Positions 51,598 to 60,315 of a DNA stretch of 64,000 bases are shown here, in pieces. Positions within the stretch are counted from its first letter, which is position 1, and each line of letters starts with the position of its first letter. Below the pieces are notes generated by a model. It did not search any database and was not told the origin of the DNA. It saw only the letters and a program-made list of their open reading frames with translations. Source of the DNA: Lachnospiraceae bacterium (lineage in GTDB: Bacteria > Bacillota > Clostridia > Lachnospirales > Lachnospiraceae); assembly GCA_014804755.1 (NCBI GenBank), contig JAAUZE010000022.1:1-64000 (forward strand). Reading direction: 5' to 3'. The translations under genes were made by a program, and so were the position numbers.

Positions 51598-52011
51598 ATG
51601 GTAATCGGATTTATATACTGGACTGCGGGGGTAGAGGCGCTTTTATTTGTGATGTTGCTTATTTGGGCAAGGAAGTGTAATAAGATGGTCGCGGCGGGAC
51701 AGGAGCACAGCTCCATTAAATGGACAATCTCTATGCTTGAGACAGGAAATGTTGTATTTGTAACAATTGTATCCATATTCCCATTGCTGGGAATGTTAGG
51801 GACTGTTATGTCTTTATTAAACCTTGATATGGCGGGTAATATGGAAGGATTAAAAAATAATTTTTTTCAGGCATTGGATACAACAAAATTAGGAATTATC
51901 TTTGCAATTGGATATAAGTTTTTATATGCCCTGCGTCAGATTTATATTGAGGAGCAGATAACCAAAGGCAAAGAAATGAGAAAAGAGTACACGAATAAAG
52001 GATTACAATAA
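51598..52011 (+). CDS. ExbB/TolQ/MotA-like proton-channel protein
   Basis: The protein has 137 aa if the start is ATG 51598 (MVIGFIYWTAGVEALLFVM). An ATG at 51568 and a TTG at 51559 are alternatives, and AGGAG lies 12 bases ahead of 51598. Helix 2 carries the family signature FPLLGMLGTVMSLLNL, and helix 3 has QALDTTKLGIIFAIGYKFLY, matching the conserved Thr of ExbB and TolQ. It is very short, without the long cytoplasmic loop of MotA or ZorA. It overlaps the ExbD-like gene by one base. The pair should form a proton-driven rotary or force-generating channel. Confidence 0.85.
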   Translation: MVIGFIYWTAGVEALLFVMLLIWARKCNKMVAAGQEHSSIKWTISMLETGNVVFVTIVSIFPLLGMLGTVMSLLNLDMAGNMEGLKNNFFQALDTTKLGIIFAIGYKFLYALRQIYIEEQITKGKEMRKEYTNKGLQ

Positions 52012-52631
52012 TGGGTAAAAAAGAAATTATCTTGGACTTTACATCTCTTTTAGATATAATGATGATTATTCTATTCTTTTTTATTCTGTTTAGCCATGTG
52101 GAGACGGAGAGCGAAAAAATTGCCCTGCAGGAGATGAAGGAGCAGGCGGAACAGGTCCTTTCAGAGGCAGAGCAGCGTCTGGAAGAAGCGGACAATATGG
52201 TGGCTGAGGCAGAAAAAAAAGAGGCGCTTGCGGAGAAAAATTTGACAGAGGCGGAGCTTGCAGAGGAACGGGCAGGGCGGAATGCTGACGGGATTATAGA
52301 GTTTTCGCAAGGAACCAATTTCAGAATCCGGTTGTTAATGAAGGAAGAAAGAAATTGGAGCCTGATGGTTTATCAGGGCGATGAGTTGCTTTCAGAGATA
52401 GAAAAAAGCAGCGATCAAGAAATGGCAGAAAACATTTCTAATATAATAACGGAAGCGGGATACAGCGAAGAGGATACCTTATTATGTGAGTTTATTTTTA
52501 ACGGGACAGAATCGGGTACGAATTCTGCGTATCATACAGTGAATAATATGTTTGAACTGCTAAAGAATGAGTACGGACATTTCTTTTATTCTACGATTGA
52601 CCTGTCTGTATTTGAGGGGAGTGATTTGTAA
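52011..52631 (+). CDS. ExbD/TolR/MotB-like protein with coiled coil
   Basis: The protein has 206 aa. The single membrane helix (FTSLLDIMMIILFFFILF) has the essential Asp (residue 15) in the ExbD position. A charged coiled coil rich in Glu and Ala follows (about 35-90, for example SEAEQRLEEADNMVAEAEK). The C-terminal external domain (about 95-206) does not obviously match OmpA/MotB peptidoglycan-binding domains. Its start overlaps the ExbB-like stop (TAATG), so the two are made together. Confidence 0.82.
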   Translation: MGKKEIILDFTSLLDIMMIILFFFILFSHVETESEKIALQEMKEQAEQVLSEAEQRLEEADNMVAEAEKKEALAEKNLTEAELAEERAGRNADGIIEFSQGTNFRIRLLMKEERNWSLMVYQGDELLSEIEKSSDQEMAENISNIITEAGYSEEDTLLCEFIFNGTESGTNSAYHTVNNMFELLKNEYGHFFYSTIDLSVFEGSDL

Positions 52632-52632
52632 C

Positions 52633-53031
52633 ATGTGGAGAGATCAAAGAGGGTTTGGATGGCTCAAATTGATTATCGCCATCGTCGTGATCGCTGTTGT
52701 TGGTCTAATGCTTTATGGTTTCGGATTCGGGGACTTTGGTCGTGGAGGCGGAAAGGGTGATAATGAGGGAGATGGAAATATCATTGACATTTCCGAAGAA
52801 ACGGAAGAAATTACACCACTTATAGAAGAAATAGAGTATGTGAGTGTTTCTGTTTCGGGAAATGAATATATTTATCAGAACAATAAAGTGTCGTTGGACG
52901 AGCTGATCGCGCAATTGACAAATGCTGCAGAAAAAATACCGGTCAGAATCACGGATGCGGATGCATCGCGAAATGCGTATACGAATTTGGTGGAGGCATT
53001 GAGAGAAAATCAAATCCGGTATATAGAATAG
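52633..53031 (+). CDS. Membrane-anchored ExbD/TolR C-terminal-like protein, A
   Basis: The protein has 132 aa and starts two bases after the ExbD-like stop. An N-terminal helix (WLKLIIAIVVIAVVGLMLYG) is followed by a Gly/Asp-rich linker, then a domain of about 60 residues. That domain (NEYIYQNNKVSLDELIAQLT, then VRITDADASRNAYTNLVEAL) resembles the ExbD/TolR periplasmic fold in pattern (strand, conserved small loop, helix, D/N before a helix). The helix lacks the channel Asp, so this is an accessory subunit rather than a second ExbD. The domain match was made by eye. Confidence 0.7.
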   Translation: MWRDQRGFGWLKLIIAIVVIAVVGLMLYGFGFGDFGRGGGKGDNEGDGNIIDISEETEEITPLIEEIEYVSVSVSGNEYIYQNNKVSLDELIAQLTNAAEKIPVRITDADASRNAYTNLVEALRENQIRYIE

Positions 53032-53054
53032 GGCAAAAAACAGGGTGGTACAGG

Positions 53055-53543
53055 ATGAATAACACATCGAAAAGGATACATAGAAGAACAGTGTACTGGT
53101 TAATAATTTGTACTTTTATGGAGAGTGCTGTCTGCACATCATGCGGTCGTGATGCGTTCGAAGAAAATAGCAGTGAGATACTGAACGTATGGACAGCGGG
53201 GGCATTGGAATTGGCAACCGCAGAATGTAATACAATAAACGATACAGAGACGGCAGAGGAATCCTATACGGAACCGGGAACAATGGAGGAGGCATTTACG
53301 GATGAAACAGGTGGAAATCCTGCGGAGAGCCATAGCCATGTCCTTGAGATCACTGTTTTCGAGGACAATTATTTTTATGAAAATCATGAAGTGTCCTATG
53401 ATGAGCTACTTTTGATTTTTGAGGAATTGAAGGAGGGAGACATAGTAACTATATATGATGAGAATGCATCATTGAATGCCTGTCAAAAAGTTATTAGTTA
53501 TTTAGAAGAACGAAAAATCATGTATATGTATAGTGATACATAA
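53055..53543 (+). CDS. Exported ExbD/TolR C-terminal-like protein, B
   Basis: The protein has 162 aa. An N-terminal hydrophobic segment (TVYWLIICTFMESAVCTSC) could be a signal or a weak lipobox. An acidic, Thr-rich linker follows, then a C-terminal domain like that of the previous gene (NYFYENHEVSYDELLLIFEE, then VTIYDENASLNACQKVISYL). The two domains share the order YFYEN-x-VSYDEL and a D/N-ASLNA turn. It closes the four-gene cluster. A weak hairpin follows. Confidence 0.68.
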   Translation: MNNTSKRIHRRTVYWLIICTFMESAVCTSCGRDAFEENSSEILNVWTAGALELATAECNTINDTETAEESYTEPGTMEEAFTDETGGNPAESHSHVLEITVFEDNYFYENHEVSYDELLLIFEELKEGDIVTIYDENASLNACQKVISYLEERKIMYMYSDT

Positions 53544-53597
53544 ATGTAAAAAAGAAACTTACATGCGGTTCTTTATTCTCCTGCAACATCCATATAT

Positions 53598-53790
53598 CAT
53601 TTCTCCATATCATCCGTAAGACGCCGGATACGTTCTTTGATTTCTTGAATAGGGGGCGGGATATGGTTATGGAGGTTATGGACGGCGGTGGTTCCGGCAT
53701 CAAATGCCACCTCATAAAGCCATGTCTTATATTTCAACACATCCAGAGCAGAATTTAAATAGCATACGTTACGCAAAAGGATATTGTGCG
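53598..53790 (-). pseudogene. C-terminal remnant of a MerR-type regulator
   Basis: On the minus strand, an open stretch reads LNSALDVLKYKTWLYEVAFD, then AGTTAVHNLHNHIPPPIQEI, then KERIRRLTDDMEK and a stop at 53598. This matches the C-terminal helix region of MerR-family regulators (a helix with YKxWxYExAxxAGT). No DNA-binding part is found upstream, so the gene is a fragment. Confidence 0.5.
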
Positions 53791-53817
53791 GATTAAAATA
53801 AGTTATATTACAATTTA

Positions 53818-53913
53818 ACTAATGCACAAATGCGCGATATTGCTGGGCTTGAAGAAGGATATATTTTCAAGCCTTGGGGCAAAACAGCTTTAGCATTGCG
53901 GCCAAGTAAATAG
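53818..53913 (+). pseudogene. Unrecognised gene fragment
   Basis: An open stretch ends TNAQMRDIAGLEEGYIFKPW, then GKTALALRPSK and a stop at 53913. It has protein-like composition but no start or ribosome site. It may be the 3' end of a gene lost by deletion. Confidence 0.3.
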
Positions 53914-54019
53914 AAAACTGGATTTCGTGAATGAAAAATGAATAAGGGCGACATCGAATAGCGGGATGCGAGACATGAGCAAAATCGTAAAAGAATTAAA
54001 AACCATGCGTTATTCTTTA

Positions 54020-54180
54020 TCCTCTAAGTCGTGCAGAGTTTTCCATCCTTTGTTTTCCAAGATGTCCAGCCGTTTGTACTTTTGCCGATAACAAACTATA
54101 CCTTATGACCGATTGTACCCATGATGAGCTTTGCGTAATCCAAAAACGCTTCAAGCTCAATAGTCTTGGGCGATAAAAGA
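54020..54180 (-). pseudogene. Decayed fragment resembling a DUF4357-type C-terminus
   Basis: On the minus strand, LLSPKTIELEAFLDYAKLIM-GTIGHKV runs into a stop. A second frame then reads KSTNGWTSWKTKDGKLCTT, similar to the DUF4357 segment (GRSANGW.EWK.KDGK). The two pieces look like one gene joined across a deletion. The reading is tentative. With the two fragments before it, the 53544-54200 stretch holds debris and no intact gene. Confidence 0.35.
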
Positions 54181-54220
54181 CGGAGGCAAAAGAAAAACAT
54201 TATGAAAAAGAGTTATAAAA

Positions 54221-54250
54221 AAGAAACCTCATGCGGGTTTCTTTTTTTTG
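54221..54250 (+). terminator. Terminator upstream of the transglutaminase-like gene
   Basis: AAGAAACC pairs with GGTTTCTT around a 7-base loop, followed by T6. Confidence 0.75.
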
Positions 54251-54260
54251 CAGAATCCGC

Positions 54261-54266
54261 TATAAT
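54261..54266 (+). promoter_or_regulatory. -10 box for the transglutaminase-like gene
   Basis: TATAAT lies 46 bp before the start. The hexamer 17 bp upstream is TTTCTT, inside the preceding terminator. Confidence 0.45.
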
Positions 54267-54312
54267 AGAAATAATCATACTATTGTGGGATTTGCGATGC
54301 GGGAGGTGTGTG

Positions 54313-55422
54313 ATGAAAAGAGCATATCGAAATTGGTTTAAGATCGCTGTGGCAGTATTATTCGTTTGTTTCCTGCCGGGAATGTCGGTCGATGCGCAGA
54401 CAAAAGTGATGCCGGACGGAAGGGTGTTTGACCCGGCCTTTTATGCGGCGGCGTATCCGGATGTAGTGGCGGTGCTCGGCACGAATGAGGCGGCGCTGTA
54501 TCAGCACTATGTGACATGCGGAAGAGCGGAGGGAAGGCAGGGCTGTGCGGATTTTGACCCTGTTTTTTATGCGGCAACATATCCTGATGTCGTGGCGGCA
54601 TACGGTTATAATGAGGCGGCGCTGTACCAGCATTATATCACGGTCGGAAAACGCGAGGGGCGGCTTGGCGTCACACCGGGGTCCGCGGCAAGCAAGCCGG
54701 AGGCTGCAGGCGTCACCGCTACGTCGGTCGTAAGGCGCGATAATATGCAGGTTTATCTGGGTTATCCGGGGGAGGCTGCTGCAGCGGTGGAAATTGCTGC
54801 CGACTGCTATGTCACAAGGATCGAGTTTTATGCGGATTTTGATGTATCCGCTGAAATTTGGGATGAGGCGGTCAAACTCGTTGAATTAGAATTGCGCGAT
54901 TACGAGCGCTGCCTGATCAGCGGGGCGAAGCTGACGCGGAGATCGCGTAACCGCTGGGACTTAACGTTTGACCGGCTGAGTACGAACGCAGAGGAGGAGG
55001 CGGTTGACGCTATGGTCGCCCAGCTTCTGCCGCACTTTAATAAAGGAACGGATTATGAGAAGATCCGTGCAGTGCACGATTATCTCTGCCGTACAATTTC
55101 GTATTCGTTTGACACCGTATATAATGAGGCGGACGAGCGCTCCGGTTACGACGGATTATATCACTACACGACGGTATGTACGGGTTATGCGCTGCTGTTC
55201 CAGAAGTTCATGGATGAGATGGGGATCCCGTGTTATATCGGAACGGGCAGCAATCATGCATGGAACATCGTGCTGCTGGACGACCAGTGGTATCATGTGG
55301 ATTGCACAAACGACAGACAGAACGGGAAGGTTGTATATAATTATTTTCTGATCGGAGCGGATAAGACGGGCTACACGGCGTGGAGTTATATTCCGCTCGC
55401 ATCGACGGGATATGCTTATTAA
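54313..55422 (+). CDS. Secreted repeat protein with transglutaminase-like domain
   Basis: The protein has 369 aa from ATG 54313 behind GGGAGG; the longer frame upstream crosses a terminator and was rejected. The signal peptide (FKIAVAVLFVCFLPGMSV, cut near VDA-Q) precedes two repeats (FDPAFYAAAYPDVVAVLG...EGRQG; FDPVFYAATYPDVVAAYG...EGRLG). The C-terminal transglutaminase-like fold has its triad: Cys in TTVCTGYALLFQKF, His in GTGSNHAWNIVLL, and Asp in YHVDCTND. Such proteins may act as peptidases or cross-linking enzymes on the cell wall. The repeat is shared with the cluster at 24.6-28 kb. Confidence 0.88.
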   Translation: MKRAYRNWFKIAVAVLFVCFLPGMSVDAQTKVMPDGRVFDPAFYAAAYPDVVAVLGTNEAALYQHYVTCGRAEGRQGCADFDPVFYAATYPDVVAAYGYNEAALYQHYITVGKREGRLGVTPGSAASKPEAAGVTATSVVRRDNMQVYLGYPGEAAAAVEIAADCYVTRIEFYADFDVSAEIWDEAVKLVELELRDYERCLISGAKLTRRSRNRWDLTFDRLSTNAEEEAVDAMVAQLLPHFNKGTDYEKIRAVHDYLCRTISYSFDTVYNEADERSGYDGLYHYTTVCTGYALLFQKFMDEMGIPCYIGTGSNHAWNIVLLDDQWYHVDCTNDRQNGKVVYNYFLIGADKTGYTAWSYIPLASTGYAY

Positions 55423-55443
55423 GTAAAAAAGGAAGTGGAAAGC

Positions 55444-56103
55444 ATGGCGGAAGTAACGGCAAGGGAACAGAAGATTTTTGACATTGCGAGGCTGGAATGG
55501 GATATGTTTCAGCATGTATATAATACGGGCGGGCGGGCGTCGTGTCAGGATGATCCCGATACATTTTTCCGCATGCGGATGAGCCAGTGGCTCGTCTATT
55601 CGGATGCGCTGCTTGAGAGCTATTATGACGATTGTGTCCGCGCGCTGACCGAGGAGGGCAGGAATTTTTATTTTGAAAAGTATACGAGAATGATGCGGAC
55701 GACGTATCCGGACGAATACGAAAAGGTGAAGCAATACCTTCCGGAGACGACGCAGGAACAGTCGGAAATGGTGGAGGAGATCGTGCAGATTCACTTAAAA
55801 TGGGATGCGTGGATGCTTGCGCATTATCCGAATATCCGCAAAAACGGGCGTGCGCTCCGCACGGAGCAGGACAGCCCGGAAGAAGGCTCCTCCATGGAGA
55901 GTTACCTGCGCGCGGAGCTTACGACCTACTCTGCAAAGACACTGGGGTTGATGCTGGAGGAGACGAGAGCGGCGGATAAAAACGGCGAAAATCTGCTTCG
56001 GGACATCATCGCGGCGGAAACACGTTTTTACGGGTATGCCTCCCTGGATGACGCCGAGGCAAAGCATGCGGATGTGGTTTCGGACGGAAGCTGCCCGATT
56101 TAG
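55444..56103 (+). CDS. DUF4125-family protein
   Basis: The protein has 219 aa from ATG 55444 behind GGAAGTGG; a GTG three codons earlier is less likely. It matches DUF4125: [20 protein letters not shown], then [20 protein letters not shown] and ARLE-like helices. It is soluble and mainly helical. Relatives often follow or adjoin metabolic genes in Clostridia. No activity is known. Confidence 0.75.
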   Translation: MAEVTAREQKIFDIARLEWDMFQHVYNTGGRASCQDDPDTFFRMRMSQWLVYSDALLESYYDDCVRALTEEGRNFYFEKYTRMMRTTYPDEYEKVKQYLPETTQEQSEMVEEIVQIHLKWDAWMLAHYPNIRKNGRALRTEQDSPEEGSSMESYLRAELTTYSAKTLGLMLEETRAADKNGENLLRDIIAAETRFYGYASLDDAEAKHADVVSDGSCPI

Positions 56104-56122
56104 GCGCGTTCCCCTTTTTCGG

Positions 56123-56151
56123 TGGACAGAGGAAAACGGATATGCTACAAT
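56123..56151 (+). promoter_or_regulatory. Sigma-A promoter for glyA
   Basis: TGGACA (56123-56128), a 17-bp spacer and TACAAT (56146-56151) with an extended TG. The hexamers match those ahead of codY. Confidence 0.7.
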
Positions 56152-56217
56152 AAAAAACGTTTGAATAGAAAATAAAAAGAATGCTGTAAGGCAGACTGAT
56201 AAGCAGGAGGATGAGAG

Positions 56218-57456
56218 ATGTATTCACTTGACGAAGTAGCGAAAGTGGATCCCGAAATCGCGCAGGCGATCGTGGATGAGCAGAACAGACAGAACAGCCA
56301 TATCGAGCTGATCGCGTCCGAGAACTGGGTGAGCAAAGCTGTGATGGCAGCGATGGGGAGTCCGCTTACGAATAAATATGCCGAGGGCTATCCGGGCAAG
56401 CGTTATTACGGCGGATGCGAGTGTGTGGACGTGGTGGAGAACCTTGCCAGAGAGCGCGCGAAGAAGCTGTTCGGCTGCGAATATGCAAACGTACAGCCGC
56501 ATTCCGGCGCACAGGCAAATATGGCGGTATTTTTTGCCTGCATGGAGCCGGGAGATACGTTCATGGGAATGAATTTGGATCACGGCGGTCATCTTTCCCA
56601 TGGTTCACCGGTGAATATGTCGGGCAAATACTTCAAATGTGTGCCGTATGGCGTGAATGATGACGGCTTCATTGATTATGACAAGGTGAGAAGCATTGCG
56701 TTGGAGTGCAGACCGAAAATGATCGTGGCGGGTGCTTCCGCATACGCCAGAACGATCGACTTTAAGAAATTCCGTGAGATCGCGGATGAGGTCGGTGCGA
56801 TCCTGATGGTGGATATGGCGCATATTGCGGGTCTGGTTGCCGCAGGCATCCATCCGAGCCCGTTCCCGCATGCGGACGTCGTGACAACGACAACGCATAA
56901 GACGCTGCGCGGACCGAGAGGCGGTATGATCCTCTGCAATCAGGAGGCAGCGGATAAGTATAACTTTAATAAAGCGATTTTCCCGGGCATTCAGGGCGGA
57001 CCGCTCATGCATGTGATCGCGGCAAAAGCAGTATGCTTTCAGGAGGCGCTGACGCCGGAATTTAAGAAATATCAGCAGCAGATCGCGGACAATGCACAGG
57101 CGCTCTGCAAGGGACTCATGCAGCGGGGCATCAGCATCGTATCCGGCGGTACGGATAATCATTTGATGCTCGTGGACCTAAGCCCTCTTGGACTGACCGG
57201 CAAGGCAGTTGAGAAGCTGCTTGACGCAGCGCATATCACAGCGAATAAGAATACCATTCCGAATGATCCGCAGAAGCCGTTTGTGACAAGCGGTATCCGT
57301 CTTGGTACGCCTGCGGTCACATCGAGAGGAATGAATACGGATGATATGAATGAGATCGCTGAAGCGATCGCGCTGGTGATCAAGGGCGGCGAGGAAAAGG
57401 TGCCGGAGGCGAGAGCGATCGTTCAGAAGCTGACGGACAAATATCCGTTGAATTAA
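56218..57456 (+). CDS. glyA: Serine hydroxymethyltransferase
   Basis: The protein has 412 aa, starting behind AGGAGG. The N-terminal substrate region is [16 protein letters not shown]. The PLP lysine lies in [14 protein letters not shown] (about residue 226). [12 protein letters not shown] and [12 protein letters not shown] are typical. It converts serine and tetrahydrofolate to glycine and methylene-tetrahydrofolate, the main one-carbon source. It has its own promoter and terminator. Confidence 0.97.
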   Translation: MYSLDEVAKVDPEIAQAIVDEQNRQNSHIELIASENWVSKAVMAAMGSPLTNKYAEGYPGKRYYGGCECVDVVENLARERAKKLFGCEYANVQPHSGAQANMAVFFACMEPGDTFMGMNLDHGGHLSHGSPVNMSGKYFKCVPYGVNDDGFIDYDKVRSIALECRPKMIVAGASAYARTIDFKKFREIADEVGAILMVDMAHIAGLVAAGIHPSPFPHADVVTTTTHKTLRGPRGGMILCNQEAADKYNFNKAIFPGIQGGPLMHVIAAKAVCFQEALTPEFKKYQQQIADNAQALCKGLMQRGISIVSGGTDNHLMLVDLSPLGLTGKAVEKLLDAAHITANKNTIPNDPQKPFVTSGIRLGTPAVTSRGMNTDDMNEIAEAIALVIKGGEEKVPEARAIVQKLTDKYPLN

Positions 57457-57480
57457 AGAAAAGAGTATGGGAATGCGGTG

Positions 57481-57508
57481 GGCGGTACCCTGAGGTACCG
57501 CCTGTTTT
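57481..57508 (+). terminator. glyA terminator
   Basis: GGCGGTACC pairs with GGTACCGCC (9 bp) around CTGA, followed by TGTTTTT. Confidence 0.9.
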
Positions 57509-57601
57509 TCAACGTGTGGGAAATTTGTAACTGCACGGTTCGAGAAATTCACAATCTGAAATAAGGATTATTGTGACAGCAAAAACAGCGGGGGATAGCG
57601 A

Positions 57602-58531
57602 ATGTATCATGTAATCATCAATCCGGCGGCAAAATCCGGCAGGGGAAAACAATTATGGGCACAGCTTGAGAGTGTTTTCAAAGAGCAGGGCGCCGCTTAT
57701 CAGGCACATTTTACAAAGCAGGAAAAGGATGCCGGACGATTTGCCGAAGAACTGACGAAATGCGGCGGCGCCGTGCGGCTTTTGGTGTGCGGCGGGGACG
57801 GCACGCTCAATGAGGTGCTGCAGGGAATCCATGACCTTGACGCCGTGGAACTCGCCTATATCCCGCAGGGTTCCGCCAATGATTTTGCCAGAGATTTTCC
57901 GGAGCAGGGAAGTCCGACGGAGCGCTTAAGACGCATTTTGAATCGGGAGCCGTATCGGATAGACGTCGGTCTTGTCAAAATATTGGCGGAGGATGGCAGG
58001 GAATATGTGAGGCGGTTTGCGGGCAGTTCGGGACTCGGTTATGATGCGGCGGTGTGCGAGGAGGTCGATCGTTCGGCGCTGAAGCGTTACCTGAATCGGC
58101 TGCACCTCGGAAAGATTGCCTATCTGGCCATTGCGCTCAAACAACTGATGCGGCTTTCTCAGTATCCGGTTCAGATCATGATCGATAAAGAGCGAAAGCT
58201 CGAGATGAAGCGCTGCATGTTTGGCGTGTTCATGGTGCACCGTTACGAAGGCGGTGGGTTTATGTTCTGTCCCGATGCGGACGCCTTTGACGGCGCGCTT
58301 GATCTTTGCGTGGCGGAAAATCTGACGAGGCGGAAGATCCTGCGCATTCTGCCGAGCGCATTTTCAGGAAAGCATGTGCGTTACGAGAGGGAGATTCACA
58401 TGCTGCGCGGGAAAGAGATTGAGGTCCGGGCAAAGGAGCCGATGTATTTCCATGTGGACGGAGAGGTGATCTGCCGTGCGAAAGAATTGCATCTGACCTG
58501 CCTGCATCAAAAGCTAAAGCTATATTTATAA
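57602..58531 (+). CDS. Diacylglycerol-kinase-family lipid kinase
   Basis: The protein has 309 aa. YHVIINPAAKSGRGKQLW opens the family, and VCGGDGTLNEVLQG is the nucleotide-binding signature. IPQGSANDFARDF follows, and the C-terminal half is the beta-sandwich (FMFCPDADAFDGALDLCVAE). Members (DgkB, YegS, BmrU) phosphorylate diacylglycerol or related lipids. It is followed after 18 bp by a PAP2-type phosphatase gene, so the pair could act in phospholipid or undecaprenyl-lipid recycling. Confidence 0.9.
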   Translation: MYHVIINPAAKSGRGKQLWAQLESVFKEQGAAYQAHFTKQEKDAGRFAEELTKCGGAVRLLVCGGDGTLNEVLQGIHDLDAVELAYIPQGSANDFARDFPEQGSPTERLRRILNREPYRIDVGLVKILAEDGREYVRRFAGSSGLGYDAAVCEEVDRSALKRYLNRLHLGKIAYLAIALKQLMRLSQYPVQIMIDKERKLEMKRCMFGVFMVHRYEGGGFMFCPDADAFDGALDLCVAENLTRRKILRILPSAFSGKHVRYEREIHMLRGKEIEVRAKEPMYFHVDGEVICRAKELHLTCLHQKLKLYL

Positions 58532-58549
58532 AGAGAGGAAGAATCGGTA

Positions 58550-59188
58550 ATGAAGGAGCTTATCAGAAAATACCGTCATGGCATACCGATGGTGATCTAT
58601 TTGATCGTATATTTGATTCTTTTTTTTATTGTGGAAAGGATGACGGAGAACAATTATCATCTCGTTCACATGAAGCTGGATGACATGATCCCGTTCTGCG
58701 AATTTTTCGTGATCCCGTATTTTTGCTGGTTTGCTTATGTGGCGGGCTTCGTGCTGTATTTCATTTTTATTGACAAGGAAAGCTATTGGCCGATGTTTTG
58801 GTTTCTGGTTACCGGAATGACCCTGTTTTTGATCGTATCGTTTATTTACCCGAACGGACATGAGCTTCGTCCGACGGAGTTTGCGCGCGATAATGTCTTT
58901 ACGCGTATGATCGCGAATCTGTATGTCACGGATACGGCGACGAACATTCTGCCGAGCATTCATGTATATAACTCGCTCGGCATTCATATTGCCGTGCGGA
59001 AAAGCGAACGGCTGTCCAAACATCGGACAGTACAGATCGCTTCTGAGATTTTGTGCATATTAATTATTATGTCAACCGTTTTCATCAAACAGCATTCCAT
59101 GGTGGATGTGATCTCCGCCTTTGTACTGGCGGCGGTTATGTACGTGCTGATCTATGTTTTTCATGTGGTTCCTAAGGAAACGCTTTAA
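58550..59188 (+). CDS. PAP2-superfamily membrane phosphatase
   Basis: The protein has 212 aa with about six membrane helices. The three phosphatase motifs are recognisable: YPNGHELRPTEF (motif 1), ILPSIHVYNSLG (motif 2, with His) and KQHSMVDVISA (motif 3, His and Asp). It removes phosphate from a membrane lipid such as phosphatidate, phosphatidylglycerophosphate or undecaprenyl pyrophosphate. The preceding lipid kinase suggests a linked kinase-phosphatase cycle. Confidence 0.88.
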   Translation: MKELIRKYRHGIPMVIYLIVYLILFFIVERMTENNYHLVHMKLDDMIPFCEFFVIPYFCWFAYVAGFVLYFIFIDKESYWPMFWFLVTGMTLFLIVSFIYPNGHELRPTEFARDNVFTRMIANLYVTDTATNILPSIHVYNSLGIHIAVRKSERLSKHRTVQIASEILCILIIMSTVFIKQHSMVDVISAFVLAAVMYVLIYVFHVVPKETL

Positions 59189-59278
59189 TCAGCGTTTCCC
59201 TAAATTTCGTGTTTCAAAAAAAGGAAATGGGCGATCTGTGCAGAATATGTATGAATAGAGAGTGTGCGGAGGATAACC

Positions 59279-60283
59279 TTGACGATCAGAGAACGTTTGG
59301 AAGCGAATGAAAAAGAAATATTGAGCCCATATGCTGCGCTCAGCGTGAATTCGCGCGGCAGGCAGAAAGAGGAGGAGCAGTGCGATATCCGCCCTGTTTT
59401 TCAGCGGGATAGGGACCGGATTCTGCACTGTAAGTCTTTTCGTCGGTTAAAAGACAAAACGCAGGTGTTCCTCACGCCTGACGGCGATCATTACCGGACG
59501 AGGATGACGCATACGCTCGAAGTGTCGCAGAATGCGCGTACGATCGCAAAGGCGCTGCACTTAAATGAGGATCTGGCGGAGGCGATCGCCCTTGGGCATG
59601 ATCTGGGGCATACGCCGTTCGGACATGCCGGTGAACGCGCCTTAAACAGTATTTGTCCGCTTGGGTTTAAGCACAATGAGCAGAGTCTTCGTACGGTGGA
59701 CTGTTTGGAAAAAGACGGTCAGGGAATGAATCTGACCTATGAAGTGCGCGACGGCATCTTAAATCACCAGACCGACGGAAATCCGCAGACTTTAGAGGGT
59801 AAGATTGTCAGGCTTTCCGATAAGATCGCGTATATCCATCATGATATGGATGATGCCATACGCGGACAGATCCTCACGGAGGAGGACGTGCCCGCGCAGA
59901 TAAAAGAGGTGCTCGGGCGCACCTGCGGCGAGCGGCTGGACTGCTTTATTCATGATTTGGTGACGAACAGCATGGGAAAAAACGATATTTGTATGTCGCC
60001 TGAGGTGGAGGACGCCATGAAGAAGCTCCGCCAGTTCATGTTCGTGCATGTTTATCAGAATCCGAGGGCAAAGGGCGAGGAAGGAAAGGCCGAGGGCATC
60101 ATTGAGACGCTCTATACCTATTATTTAAATCATATCGAGCTGCTGCCGAAATTTTTGCAGAGACGCTTGGACGAGGGCGAATATCGGGAGCGGATCGTGT
60201 GCGACCATATCAGCTCGATGACGGATCGTTTTGTGTTGGAGCAGTACGAGAATTTGTTTATTCCGAAATCTTGGCATTATTGA
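59279..60283 (+). CDS. dgt: dGTP triphosphohydrolase-like HD protein
   Basis: The protein has 334 aa. TTG 59279 is chosen because CGGAGG lies seven bases upstream and the family begins TIRERLEANEKEILSPYA; a GTG five codons earlier has no site. The HD motif is LGHDLGHTPFGHAGE (about residues 106-120), with the first His in RTRMTHTLEVSQ. The C-terminal half has KIAYIHHDMDDAI with the last Asp. It hydrolyses dNTPs to nucleosides and triphosphate. It opens the dgt-dnaG-rpoD unit found across Clostridia. Confidence 0.93.
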   Translation: MTIRERLEANEKEILSPYAALSVNSRGRQKEEEQCDIRPVFQRDRDRILHCKSFRRLKDKTQVFLTPDGDHYRTRMTHTLEVSQNARTIAKALHLNEDLAEAIALGHDLGHTPFGHAGERALNSICPLGFKHNEQSLRTVDCLEKDGQGMNLTYEVRDGILNHQTDGNPQTLEGKIVRLSDKIAYIHHDMDDAIRGQILTEEDVPAQIKEVLGRTCGERLDCFIHDLVTNSMGKNDICMSPEVEDAMKKLRQFMFVHVYQNPRAKGEEGKAEGIIETLYTYYLNHIELLPKFLQRRLDEGEYRERIVCDHISSMTDRFVLEQYENLFIPKSWHY

Positions 60284-60315
60284 GCATACATAGAAGGCAG
60301 AAAGGAAGGCGGCTC

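Noticed and set aside
51598-53543. Zorya anti-phage system
   Set aside because: ZorA has a long cytoplasmic tail and ZorB a peptidoglycan-binding domain, with ZorC/D or ZorE nearby; none of these is seen here.
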